Shown here: piece after piece, positions 38,140 through 46,400 of the stretch
Position numbering within the stretch: position 1 is the first letter of the stretch
How the letters are laid out: each line of letters begins with the position of its first letter
NCBI GenBank assembly: GCA_001770775.1
Contig: MESA01000007.1
Location: 179,274-243,273, forward strand
Source: Burkholderiales bacterium RIFCSPHIGHO2_12_FULL_63_20
Lineage (GTDB): Bacteria > Pseudomonadota > Gammaproteobacteria > Burkholderiales > Burkholderiaceae_C
Length of the DNA stretch: 64,000 bases
Reading direction: 5' to 3'
Notes under the pieces: model-generated
Database searches by the model: none
What the model was told of the DNA's origin: nothing
Seen by the model: the letters and a program-made list of their open reading frames with translations, nothing else
Position numbers and translations under genes: made by a program

Positions 38140-39960
38140 ATGGCGAAGACGACGCGCACAGCAAGCAGCAAGACCAGCGCCAAAACCAACATCAACACCA
38201 GATCCAGGCCCGGCAAAGCCGCCGAGGCCCGTCCACCTGAGATGACGGATCCTGGCAAGGTGGTGGCGCAGACCCTGGAGCAGCTCCACCACACCGTAGA
38301 AGATACCGTTGATCCCCTGGGCATGACGGCTCCTATCGTCCATGCCCAGCTCGCTTGGTTGACGCACCCTCAGGAGCTGACCGACCGGATGATTCGGCTG
38401 TCGACCGATCTGTGGAACCTGCAATGGCACACGCTCAACCGCTTGATGGGCCTGCCCAGCGACGACCCGATCAGGGTGAACGACGAAGATGTGCGCTTTG
38501 CCGATCCGCTCTGGACAGAGCCCCCCCAATGGGACCTGCTCAAGGAGTGGTACCTCGCGTTCACACACAACACGCAGGACATGCTCTACGACACCCCTGG
38601 GCTGTCCAAGCAGGAGCGACGCAAGGCGGCATTCTGGTGGCGCAACTGGCTCAATGCCATGGCGCCGTCCAACTTTCTGTTGACCAACCCGGTCGCCATG
38701 CGCCACGCCATTGAAACCAAGGGCGAGAGCCTGCGCAAGGGTTACGAGATCTTCCTTGAGGACATGAAGGCGGGCGACATCCGCATGACCAGCCCGGACG
38801 ACTTCAAGGTGGGCGAGAACCTGGCCACCACGCCAGGGTCGGTCGTGATGCGCAATCGTCTGGTGGAAGTGATTCACTACGCGCCCACCCAAGCCAAGGT
38901 GCATGCAGAGCCGGTCGTCATCATCACGCCCTGGATCAACAAGTTCTACGTGCTGGACCTGACCTCCAAGAAGAGCATGGTGCGCTTCCTGCTCGATCAA
39001 GGACTGGATGTATACATCACCAGTTGGAAGAACCCGGATGCGTCGATGCGGGACATCCGCTTTGACGACTACCTGACCGAGGGCATCCACGGGATCATCG
39101 AGACGGCTCGCACGATGAGCGGCGCCGACAAGGTGCACGCCGTGGGCTACTGCATTGGCGGCACCGGCCTGAGCATGTACATGGCCTGGGCCAACAAGCA
39201 CTTCCCGCCCGAGCAGGTGCCCGTGGCAGACGTGACGCTGTTCACCACCCTGGTCGACTTCCATGCGCCGGGCGACATCAACGTCTTCATCGACGAGTCG
39301 AGCGTGAACTACCTGGACCGCAAGATGGCTCGTACCGGCTATCTGGACGGCAAGGACATGGCGGCCTCCTTCCGGCTGCTGCGCTCGAACAGCCTGATCT
39401 GGCATTACGTGGAGCAAGGTTGGCTCAACGGTGAGCCGCCGCCGCCGTTTGACGTGCTGTACTGGAACATGGATGCCACCCGCATGCCCGAGGCCATGCA
39501 CAGCTGGTATCTGCATCAGCTTTACCTGAAGAACCTTTTGATTCAGCCCGACGCGCTCACGGTGGCCGGTGAGCCGCTGGATCTGGCCCGCATCAACCAG
39601 CCGCTGTATGCCGTCTCGGCCGAAGACGACCACGTGGCGCCTTGGAAGCAGACCTTCCACGTCAACAACCACTTCACAGGCCCCAAGCGCTACGTGCTGT
39701 CCACCTCGGGGCACATCCTGGGCATCGTCAACCCCGTGGTGAAGCCACCCAAGCGCCGCTTCCGTGTGGCCGAGGCCCACCGCTCAGACAGGCCCGAAGC
39801 CTGGCTCAAGCGCGCCGAGCAGCACGAGGGTTCGTGGTGGGAAGACTGGATGGCCTGGCTCAAACCGCGTGCGGGCAAGTTGGTGACCGCTCGGCCTGCC
39901 AGCACGCAGGCCTACCCGGAACTGGCGCCGGCGCCTGGAACTTACGTGCGGGAGAGCTGA
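38140..39960 (+). CDS. Poly(3-hydroxyalkanoate) synthase family protein (PhaC-like)
   Basis: This 606-residue protein has an N-terminal extension (~35 residues rich in Lys/Thr), the PhaC N-terminal domain, then the alpha/beta-hydrolase core. The lipase-like box is GYCIGGTG with Cys338, the later aspartate is in SAEDDHVAPWKQT, and the histidine is in TSGHILGIVNP. The Cys-Asp-His triad is that of polyhydroxyalkanoate synthases, which polymerise hydroxyacyl-CoA. No phaA, phaB or phaR is nearby. It follows gabD by 105 bases with CAGGAG ahead of its ATG. It could be a second PhaC copy with a different substrate range. Confidence 0.9.
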   Translation: MAKTTRTASSKTSAKTNINTRSRPGKAAEARPPEMTDPGKVVAQTLEQLHHTVEDTVDPLGMTAPIVHAQLAWLTHPQELTDRMIRLSTDLWNLQWHTLNRLMGLPSDDPIRVNDEDVRFADPLWTEPPQWDLLKEWYLAFTHNTQDMLYDTPGLSKQERRKAAFWWRNWLNAMAPSNFLLTNPVAMRHAIETKGESLRKGYEIFLEDMKAGDIRMTSPDDFKVGENLATTPGSVVMRNRLVEVIHYAPTQAKVHAEPVVIITPWINKFYVLDLTSKKSMVRFLLDQGLDVYITSWKNPDASMRDIRFDDYLTEGIHGIIETARTMSGADKVHAVGYCIGGTGLSMYMAWANKHFPPEQVPVADVTLFTTLVDFHAPGDINVFIDESSVNYLDRKMARTGYLDGKDMAASFRLLRSNSLIWHYVEQGWLNGEPPPPFDVLYWNMDATRMPEAMHSWYLHQLYLKNLLIQPDALTVAGEPLDLARINQPLYAVSAEDDHVAPWKQTFHVNNHFTGPKRYVLSTSGHILGIVNPVVKPPKRRFRVAEAHRSDRPEAWLKRAEQHEGSWWEDWMAWLKPRAGKLVTARPASTQAYPELAPAPGTYVRES

Positions 39961-39967
39961 GCAATGA

Positions 39968-40002
39968 AAAAGGCCGCTAGGTGTATGTTCCTAGCGGCCT
40001 TT
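39968..40002 (+). terminator. Rho-independent terminator after the PhaC-like gene
   Basis: A 13-bp perfect stem (AAAGGCCGCTAGG / CCTAGCGGCCTTT) with an 8-base loop begins eight bases past the stop. The symmetric A- and T-rich ends mean it may also stop transcription coming out of the minus-strand tRNA gene. Confidence 0.85.
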
Positions 40003-40013
40003 AGCGTTTCATC

Positions 40014-40087
40014 TGGAGCGGGTGATGGGAATCGAACCCACGTTATTTGCTTGGGAAGCAAGAGTCCTACCATTGAACGACACCCGC
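40014..40087 (-). tRNA. tRNA-Gly (anticodon CCC)
   Basis: This 74-base gene includes an encoded CCA end. The minus strand begins GCGGGTGTCGTTCAATGGTA and ends GGTTCGATTCCCATCACCCG followed by CTCCA. The acceptor stem GCGGGTG/CACCCGC is perfect, the T-arm holds GGTTCGATTCC, and the anticodon loop TTCCCAA gives CCC, reading GGG. The top anticodon-stem pair appears to be a C-A mismatch, leaving four clear pairs. Confidence 0.93.
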
Positions 40088-40208
40088 GCTCTAACGCATT
40101 GTAGCCTCATGCCATGGCCACCCTTGCGCCCTACCGTCTCATGTTTGCGACGCAACTCAGACTGAGGCACACTCTCGCCCTTGATCCAACGGTCTGAAAT
40201 CCTCCCGC

Positions 40209-40946
40209 ATGTCCAGCCCCGACCTCGCCCCCCAAGATCCTGACACGCCCGCCGCCGAAGCCGAAGCTGGCGACCGCCACCACCGCACCATCAAGACTTT
40301 CGTTATGCGTGCCGGGCGCACCACTGAGGGTCAGGCCCGCGCGCTGGCCGAACTGGGTCCACACTTTGTGCTGCCCTTCGCACAGGCGCCTCTGGACTAC
40401 GCGGCCACATTCGGGCGCACCGCCCCCGTCGTGCTGGAAATCGGATTCGGCATGGGCGATGCCACGGCGAAGATTGCGCAAACCCTGCCTGACACCGATT
40501 TCATCGGCTGCGAGGTGCACGAACCTGGCGTGGGCGCGCTGCTCAAGCACATCGGCGACATGGGGCTGAGCAACCTGCGCATCCTGCGCCACGACGCGGT
40601 CGAGGTGCTGGAGCACATGATTCCGCCCGCCTCTCTGGCCGGCGTGCACATCTTCTTTCCCGACCCCTGGCACAAGAAGCGTCACAACAAGCGCCGTCTG
40701 ATCCAGGCGCCGCTGGTGGCTCACTTGACCTCGCGCCTGGCGCCGGGCGGCTACGTGCACTGCGCCACCGACTGGGAGCCCTACGCTCAGCAGATGCTGG
40801 AAGTGCTGTCTGCCGAGCCCGGCCTGGTCAACACGGCGGAAACCTACGCCGAAAAACCCGCCTACCGCCCGCTGACCAAGTTTGAAAACCGTGGTTTGAA
40901 ACTGGGCCATGGTGTGTGGGACTTGGTGTTCCGCAAGCGCGCCTGA
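40209..40946 (+). CDS. trmB: tRNA (guanine-N7-)-methyltransferase
   Basis: This 245-residue SAM-dependent enzyme makes m7G46 in the variable loop of tRNAs. The SAM motif is [16 protein letters not shown], the acidic residue in [10 protein letters not shown] follows, and the family signature is [18 protein letters not shown]. The first ~50 residues are a Pro/Ala/Glu-rich extension. It follows the tRNA gene by 121 bases on the opposite strand. Confidence 0.96.
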   Translation: MSSPDLAPQDPDTPAAEAEAGDRHHRTIKTFVMRAGRTTEGQARALAELGPHFVLPFAQAPLDYAATFGRTAPVVLEIGFGMGDATAKIAQTLPDTDFIGCEVHEPGVGALLKHIGDMGLSNLRILRHDAVEVLEHMIPPASLAGVHIFFPDPWHKKRHNKRRLIQAPLVAHLTSRLAPGGYVHCATDWEPYAQQMLEVLSAEPGLVNTAETYAEKPAYRPLTKFENRGLKLGHGVWDLVFRKRA

Positions 40947-41024
40947 CCCAGACCTGAACGCGGAGGATCTCTGGACCGCTGATCTTGTAGACGCTAGGCT
41001 GTGGGCATGTGACCGGAGTGTGCC

Positions 41025-44000
41025 GTGCCCCAGCCTGCCGACCTTCCCACCGCGCCAGACTCACCAGAGCCGCTGCCTGCCCCCTGGCAGAACGAGGCGG
41101 CAGCCGTCTCGGCCCAGAGGACCCGTCTGGCCGACACGCTGAATTGGTCTGCGGTTCGCGCGCACTGTGAGCCATGGGTCACCCAAGTGCGTGCCCGCCC
41201 CCCCGCCTTCTGGGCCATGGACGCCCTGCTCCAGGCCTACCCGTTGTCCCGTCCTGAAGGCGTGGCCTTGATGCGTCTGGCCGAGGCGCTGCTGAGGGTT
41301 CCCGACGCCGACACCCGCGCCCTGCTGCTGAGCGATCAGCTGCAACATGGTGACTTCGCGCACCATCAGGCTGAGGCCAGTGCGCACAGCCACCCGTGGT
41401 GGGAGGCCCTGTCAGCGCGGATGCTGGGCCTGGCGCAACAGCTCATGCGGCCCGCACCGGGCGACGGCGGCCCCCACAACTGGGGCGCCCTGCTCGGCCG
41501 ACTCGGACAAGACAGTGTGGTGTCCGCAACTCTGCACGCGCTGCAGTTGCTGGGCAGACAGTTTGTGCTGGCGCCCGATATCGCGCAGGCCTGGCAAGCC
41601 GCCGAAGCCATCACCCGCACCGATGAGCGCAAGGGCTTTCAAACCATCTGGAGCTTTGACATGCTCGGGGAAGGCGCCCGGACCTGGGTAGATGCCGACC
41701 GCTACCTGGCCGCCTACCAGCACGCCCTCGCGACCCTGAGCGCCCAGACTCCGGCGGCAGCGGTGGACTGGCCTATCTCACACAGGCAGGGCTTGTCGAT
41801 CAAGCTGTCGGCGCTGCACCCGCGCTTCGAGCAGGCCCACCAAGCCCAGGTCATCCGCGAGCTCGGTCCGCGCCTGCTCCAGCTGGCACACGCGGCCGCG
41901 GAACATGGTCTGCTGCTGACCATCGACGCCGAGGAATCCACGCGACTGACCTTGCAACTGGCCGTGCTGGCCGACCTGCTCGAGCGTCTGCACACCTGCC
42001 AGACTGCCGCGCAATGGTCCGGCCTCGGTCTGGCCATCCAGGCCTACCAGTACCGGGCGCCCGCCATGATCCAGGCCGTCGCCCGCCTGGCAGAGCAACA
42101 CCAGCGACGTCTGACCGTGCGACTGGTCAAAGGCGCCTACTGGGATGCCGAAATCAAACAGGCGCAAGAGGCTGGCCTGCCCGGCTACCCGGTCTACACG
42201 CACAAGCCCCACACCGACCTGGCCTATCTGGCCTGCGCGCAAGACCTGCTGCAGCACCACCCCCTACTCTTCCCCCAGTTCGCTACCCACAATGCCTCCA
42301 CGCTGGCGGCGGTCACCCAACTGGTCCAGCATCACAGACTTAGCCCAGCCGAATGGGAATGGCAACGGCTCCATGGCATGGGCGAGTCCCTCTATCAGGC
42401 CATGCGTCAGAGCACCCCGGCCGCACAGGCGGCAGCTGTGCGCGTCTATGCACCGGTCGGCCCTCACCGTGACCTGCTCGCTTATCTGGTGCGGCGGCTG
42501 CTGGAAAACGGCGCCAACGCCTCGTTCGTGCACCAGCTGGCGGCGCCCGAGGTCACGCTGGACACGCTGCTCGCGTCCCCGTTGACCGACACAGGCGTCA
42601 GCCCGTGTACGCTGGCCCAGCCCCTAGAGCGCAAAGGCCTGGGGCGCCGCCAAGCCGCCGGCCGCGACCTGCATCACACGCCCCACCGCGAGGCGCTGCT
42701 GGCCGCCATCGCCCAGCGCCAGCTTGGCGCAGCCACCGCCACCGCCACCGCCACCGCCACCGCAACGACATCCTCATCTGAGTCCGCAACCGCATCCGCA
42801 GAGACGCCATCCATCGACGCCCTCATGCGAGACCTGGATCGCGTCTGGTCAGCGTGGGAGGCCACCGAACTGACGCAGCGCTGCACCACGATCCTGCGCG
42901 CCGCAGACGAAATGGAGGCCGACCTCGACAGCTGGGCGGCCGACCTGGTGGTGGAGGCTCGCAAGACACTGCCTGACGCCGTCAGCGAGGTGCGCGAGGC
43001 CATTGACTACGCCCGCTACTACGCCGCGCAGGCCCGTGACACGCTGGCAACCCGCCTCCTGCCGGGCCCCACGGGCGAACACAATGAATGGCGCGCCCGC
43101 GGACGGGGTGTCTTCGTTTGCATCGCACCCTGGAACTTCCCGCTGGCCATCTTTGCCGGGCAGGTCATCGCCGCCTTGCTGGCTGGCAACGTGGTGGCGG
43201 CCAAGCCGGCCGAGCAAACACCTCAGGTCGCCCGCAGGCTGGTCGCGCTGCTGCACCGCCACGGCATACCTGCAAACGCGCTGTGTTGCATCTGCGGCCC
43301 CGGGAGCGTGGGCGCCGAACTGGTCGCTCATCCCCTGTGCGCCGGGGTGGCCTTCACCGGTTCGGTCGCCACCGCCAAGCGCATCCAGCACAGTCTGGCT
43401 GCGGCCGATCGCCCCATCGTGCCCTTGATTGCCGAAACCGGCGGCCTCAACGCCATGATCGTGGACAGCACCGCCTTGCCCGAGCAGGTCATCGACACGG
43501 TGGTGGCCAGCGCCTTCCTGAGCGCGGGGCAACGCTGCTCGGCCTTGCGTCTGCTGTGCCTGCATCAGGCTGTGGCCGATGACATGGAGGCCATGCTGGC
43601 GGGCGCCTTGCTCACCCTGGTGAGTGGGCCGCCCGAGATTTGGTCCACCGATGTGGGACCGGTGATCGACACCCACGCGCAGGCCCGTCTGCTGAACCAT
43701 CTGGCAGCCTTGACCGAGCAGGCTGAGAACGCCGCCTCGGGCGTTCACCTCATTGCCCAGGCGCCCCCGCCGGCTGACCCGGGCGAGCTCCCCTTCGTGC
43801 GTGCCAGCGCTTGGCGGATTCCCACCGTCTCACACCTGCAGTCCGAGCACTTTGGCCCGATCCTGCACGTGGTGCACTGGGGGCCAGGCACCCATGCGCC
43901 GACGCTGGACGACCTCATCGACCAGATCAACGCCAGCGGCTACGGCTTGACCTTGGGCCTGCACACGCGCATGGACGAACGCATCCAGCACGTGAGCACA

Positions 44001-44210
44001 CGCGCCAGGGTCGGCAATGTGTATGTGAACCGCAGCATGACAGGCGCGGTGGTGGGCGTACAGCCTTTCGGGGGGCAAGGCTGGAGCGGGACCGGCCCCA
44101 AGGCCGGAGGCCCGCTCTATGTGTTGCGCTTCGCGACCGAGCAGGTGCTCAGCGTCAACACCACGGCGGCAGGCGGCAATGCCGCCTTGCTCACCCAGTT
44201 CAGTTGCTGA
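41025..44210 (+). CDS. putA: Bifunctional proline dehydrogenase / delta-1-pyrroline-5-carboxylate dehydrogenase (short PutA)
   Basis: This 1061-residue protein starts at GTG. The PRODH part (~150-480) has LTIDAEESTRLTLQL, IQAYQYRAPAMI and RLVKGAYWDAEIKQA (FAD site). The P5CDH part (~610-1050) has CIAPWNFPLAIFAGQ, LIAETGGLNAMI (glutamate) and FLSAGQRCSALRLL (catalytic Cys). The N-terminal ribbon-helix-helix DNA-binding domain of E. coli PutA is absent, so this PutA should not repress its own gene. A five-unit (GCCACC) repeat encodes Ala-Thr pairs (570-579) in the linker. It converts proline to glutamate. It ends by overlapping the parvulin gene 11 bases on the opposite strand. Confidence 0.95.
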   Translation: MPQPADLPTAPDSPEPLPAPWQNEAAAVSAQRTRLADTLNWSAVRAHCEPWVTQVRARPPAFWAMDALLQAYPLSRPEGVALMRLAEALLRVPDADTRALLLSDQLQHGDFAHHQAEASAHSHPWWEALSARMLGLAQQLMRPAPGDGGPHNWGALLGRLGQDSVVSATLHALQLLGRQFVLAPDIAQAWQAAEAITRTDERKGFQTIWSFDMLGEGARTWVDADRYLAAYQHALATLSAQTPAAAVDWPISHRQGLSIKLSALHPRFEQAHQAQVIRELGPRLLQLAHAAAEHGLLLTIDAEESTRLTLQLAVLADLLERLHTCQTAAQWSGLGLAIQAYQYRAPAMIQAVARLAEQHQRRLTVRLVKGAYWDAEIKQAQEAGLPGYPVYTHKPHTDLAYLACAQDLLQHHPLLFPQFATHNASTLAAVTQLVQHHRLSPAEWEWQRLHGMGESLYQAMRQSTPAAQAAAVRVYAPVGPHRDLLAYLVRRLLENGANASFVHQLAAPEVTLDTLLASPLTDTGVSPCTLAQPLERKGLGRRQAAGRDLHHTPHREALLAAIAQRQLGAATATATATATATTSSSESATASAETPSIDALMRDLDRVWSAWEATELTQRCTTILRAADEMEADLDSWAADLVVEARKTLPDAVSEVREAIDYARYYAAQARDTLATRLLPGPTGEHNEWRARGRGVFVCIAPWNFPLAIFAGQVIAALLAGNVVAAKPAEQTPQVARRLVALLHRHGIPANALCCICGPGSVGAELVAHPLCAGVAFTGSVATAKRIQHSLAAADRPIVPLIAETGGLNAMIVDSTALPEQVIDTVVASAFLSAGQRCSALRLLCLHQAVADDMEAMLAGALLTLVSGPPEIWSTDVGPVIDTHAQARLLNHLAALTEQAENAASGVHLIAQAPPPADPGELPFVRASAWRIPTVSHLQSEHFGPILHVVHWGPGTHAPTLDDLIDQINASGYGLTLGLHTRMDERIQHVSTRARVGNVYVNRSMTGAVVGVQPFGGQGWSGTGPKAGGPLYVLRFATEQVLSVNTTAAGGNAALLTQFSC
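42732..42761 (+). repeat. Hexanucleotide repeat (GCCACC)5 in putA
   Basis: Five perfect copies of GCCACC, followed by the near-copy GCAACG, in frame with the putA linker, coding Ala-Thr repeats. Changes in copy number would keep the frame, so they would alter linker length but not switch the gene off. Confidence 0.85.
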
Positions 44211-45021
44211 ACTTGTAGTCGGTCTTGGCCTTGGCCTTCAGATCGTCGCGGAACTTGGCGAGCTTGGCTTGGGTGCCGCGCTGCATGATCTGCGCCTTCA
44301 CTTCTTCAAACTCGGGGAACTGAGCAGTGCGCTCGTCTTCGAGCTTGATGATGTGCCAGCCGAACTGCGACTTCACCGGTGCACTGGTAACTTCGCCCTT
44401 CTTCAGCTTGAGCAGCGCCTGCGAGAATTCGGGCACGTAGTTGCCGGGGTTGGCCCAGTCCAGGTCGCCACCGTTTTCGGCTGAGCCTGGGTCCTTCGAG
44501 TTCTTCTTGGCCAGCTCTTCGAACTTGGCGCCGCCCTTGATCTTGGCCAACAGGTCCTTGGCTTCGGCTTCGTTCTCGACCAGGATGTGGCGAGCGCGCA
44601 GTTCCTTTGCGCCATTGGCCGCCTTGATCTTGTCGTACTCGGCGCGAGCTTCGACCTCTGTCATCTGGCTCTTGGCCTCGAAGTCCTGGAACAGGGTGCG
44701 GATCAGAATGGACTGGCGAGCAAACTCCATCTGCACCTTGTAATCGGGCGAGGTGTTCAGGCCACGGCGCTCGGCTTCCTGGATGAAGATTTCGCGCATG
44801 ACGATCTCGTCCTTGACCTTTTGTTCCAGATCCGGCGTGCGGGTCTGCGGCGGCTGACCGGGCTGCTGGTTCTTCAGGATCTGGTCAATCATGGCTTCGG
44901 CGCGCGCCTTGGGCACGGCCTTGCCATTGACGATGGCGATGTTTTGCGCGAATACCGAAGGTGCAGCCAGCGTGACGGTAGCGGCCAGTACAGCAGCCTT
45001 GGCGATACGAGAGATCTTCAT
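44200..45021 (-). CDS. Periplasmic parvulin-type peptidyl-prolyl isomerase
   Basis: This 273-residue protein starts MKISRIAKAAVLAATVTL and has a signal sequence ending near PSVFAQ, a helical chaperone-like region, and a parvulin (PpiC) domain of about 90 residues beginning RARHILVENEAEAKDLLAKI and ending SQFGWHIIKLED. SurA/PrsA-like enzymes help fold exported proteins. ATG 45021 was chosen because it gives a proper signal peptide. It lies 28 bases downstream of bolA and is probably co-transcribed with yciB and bolA. It ends overlapping putA by 11 bases. Confidence 0.9.
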   Translation of the reverse strand: MKISRIAKAAVLAATVTLAAPSVFAQNIAIVNGKAVPKARAEAMIDQILKNQQPGQPPQTRTPDLEQKVKDEIVMREIFIQEAERRGLNTSPDYKVQMEFARQSILIRTLFQDFEAKSQMTEVEARAEYDKIKAANGAKELRARHILVENEAEAKDLLAKIKGGAKFEELAKKNSKDPGSAENGGDLDWANPGNYVPEFSQALLKLKKGEVTSAPVKSQFGWHIIKLEDERTAQFPEFEEVKAQIMQRGTQAKLAKFRDDLKAKAKTDYKFSN

Positions 45022-45049
45022 GATGAGCGAAAAGCTTTCTGTAGAGGGT

Positions 45050-45325
45050 TCAGACGGGCTCGGCTTTGATCGCCAGGGCATGCACGCCCTGCGGAATCAA
45101 ATCGCGCAAAGCATCATACACAAGGCGGTGGCGCTGCACGTGCGACAGTCCGTTGAAGCAGCGCCCCCGTATCTGAATGGTGAAATGCGTGCCGCTGGGG
45201 GCGCCGCTGTGTCCGGCATGGCCCATGTGGTCGGCCGTGTCGTCGATGACTGTGACGGACTCGGGCTGCAGGGCCTGCTGCAGCACAGCTTCCATCTGGC
45301 TGGCGGAAACGGATCCGGCGCTCAT
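45050..45325 (-). CDS. bolA: BolA family protein
   Basis: This 91-residue protein has MEAVLQQALQPESVTVIDDT, a glycine-histidine-rich loop (DHMGHAGHSG), and the helix-turn segment NGLSHVQRHRLVYDALRDLI. This is typical of BolA/IbaG, which binds monothiol glutaredoxins and [2Fe-2S] clusters or acts as a stationary-phase regulator. Its ATG overlaps the yciB stop (ATGA). The yciB-bolA-parvulin order is common in Burkholderiales. Confidence 0.92.
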   Translation of the reverse strand: MSAGSVSASQMEAVLQQALQPESVTVIDDTADHMGHAGHSGAPSGTHFTIQIRGRCFNGLSHVQRHRLVYDALRDLIPQGVHALAIKAEPV

Positions 45326-45954
45326 GCGGCGTCCTTCACGTCTTCGGTCATGTGACGGCTCAGATACACGCCCTGCGCCAGGGTGAAGACCAGGGTCAGG
45401 CCCAGGCTGCCCCACATCTTGAAGCTCACCCAGGTGTCGGTCGGAAAGTTGAAGGCCACCCACAGATTGAGCACGCCCATGCCGGCAAAAAACAGCACCC
45501 AGGCCCAGCCCAGGTTGCGCCACACGGCTTCAGGCACGTCGACCTGCCCGCCCATCATCTGGCGCAGCATTTTCTTGCCCAGCACAATTTCAGTGATCAG
45601 GAAGCCGGCCGACATCAGCCAGTAAATGACGGTGGGCTTCCACTTGATGAAGGTTTCATCGTGGAACCACAAGGTCAAGCCACCCAGCACGACGACCACG
45701 GCCAGGCCCGCCCAGAGCATCTTGTCGACACGTTTGCCAAGGGCCTTGAGCACCAGAATCTGGAGCATCGTGGCCACGACCACCACCACAGTGGCCAGCA
45801 GCACGGGGGCCTCGGTCACGCCCACGCTGCCACCCGAGACGGCAAACCCCAGGTAGTGGTTCAGCCATTGCGCCGCCTGTTCCGCGTGGCTGCCGGCCCA
45901 CTTGTAGCTGGCAAAAAACAGGATGATGGGCAGCAGGTCAAAAAAGATCTTCAT
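45322..45954 (-). CDS. yciB: Inner-membrane septation protein A (YciB/IspZ)
   Basis: This 210-residue, five-helix inner-membrane protein begins MKIFFDLLPIILFFASYKW and carries the family segment VGVTEAPVLLATVVVV and the WVLFFAGMGVLNLWVAF helix. Its precise role is unclear; it is linked to septation and envelope integrity. It overlaps bolA by four bases and heads this small operon. Confidence 0.94.
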   Translation of the reverse strand: MKIFFDLLPIILFFASYKWAGSHAEQAAQWLNHYLGFAVSGGSVGVTEAPVLLATVVVVVATMLQILVLKALGKRVDKMLWAGLAVVVVLGGLTLWFHDETFIKWKPTVIYWLMSAGFLITEIVLGKKMLRQMMGGQVDVPEAVWRNLGWAWVLFFAGMGVLNLWVAFNFPTDTWVSFKMWGSLGLTLVFTLAQGVYLSRHMTEDVKDAA

Positions 45955-45995
45955 GGAAAGTCGGGCACGGGTTCAGCGGCCGCAGGTTGGTGCGC

Positions 45996-46400
45996 TCAGG
46001 TCTGGCGCGACTCGAAGTCTAGCGCGGCGGAGTTGATGCAGTAGCGCTCCCCCGTGGGCTGGGGGCCGTCTTCGAAGACGTGCCCCAGGTGGGCGCCGCA
46101 GTTTTGGCAACGCACCTCGACACGGACCATGCCGTGGCTGGTGTCGCGCACGCGCTCAATCTGGCTTTCATCGGCCGGCTGCCAGTAGCTGGGCCAACCG
46201 CAACCGGCATCGAACTTGGTGTCGGATTCGAACAGTTTGACGCCGCAACAGACGCAACGGTAGTCACCCTTCTCGAAATGATCCCAGTAACGTCCACTGA
46301 ACGGCCGTTCGGTGGACGCCTGCCGGGTCACCTGGTAGTCCATGGGCGAGAGTTGCTCACGCCACTCGGCATCGGTTTTCTCGACTTTGTATGTGCTCAT
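45996..46400 (-). CDS. msrB: Peptide-methionine (R)-S-oxide reductase
   Basis: This 134-residue enzyme reduces methionine-R-sulfoxide. It has zinc-binding CxxC pairs in [11 protein letters not shown] and [10 protein letters not shown], the CGWPSYW substrate motif, and the catalytic Cys in RYCINSAAL. Its ATG overlaps the selO stop (ATGA), so it is translated with SelO and lies downstream of it on the minus strand. Confidence 0.96.
   Translation of the reverse strand: MSTYKVEKTDAEWREQLSPMDYQVTRQASTERPFSGRYWDHFEKGDYRCVCCGVKLFESDTKFDAGCGWPSYWQPADESQIERVRDTSHGMVRVEVRCQNCGAHLGHVFEDGPQPTGERYCINSAALDFESRQT

Noticed and set aside
38086-39780. A 564-codon open frame on the minus strand
   Set aside because: Antisense to the PhaC-like gene, which has a full catalytic triad.
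42732-42767. Repeats in putA as a CRISPR-like or phase-variation tract
   Set aside because: Units are six bases, contiguous and in frame, so they are neither spacer-separated nor able to shift the frame.
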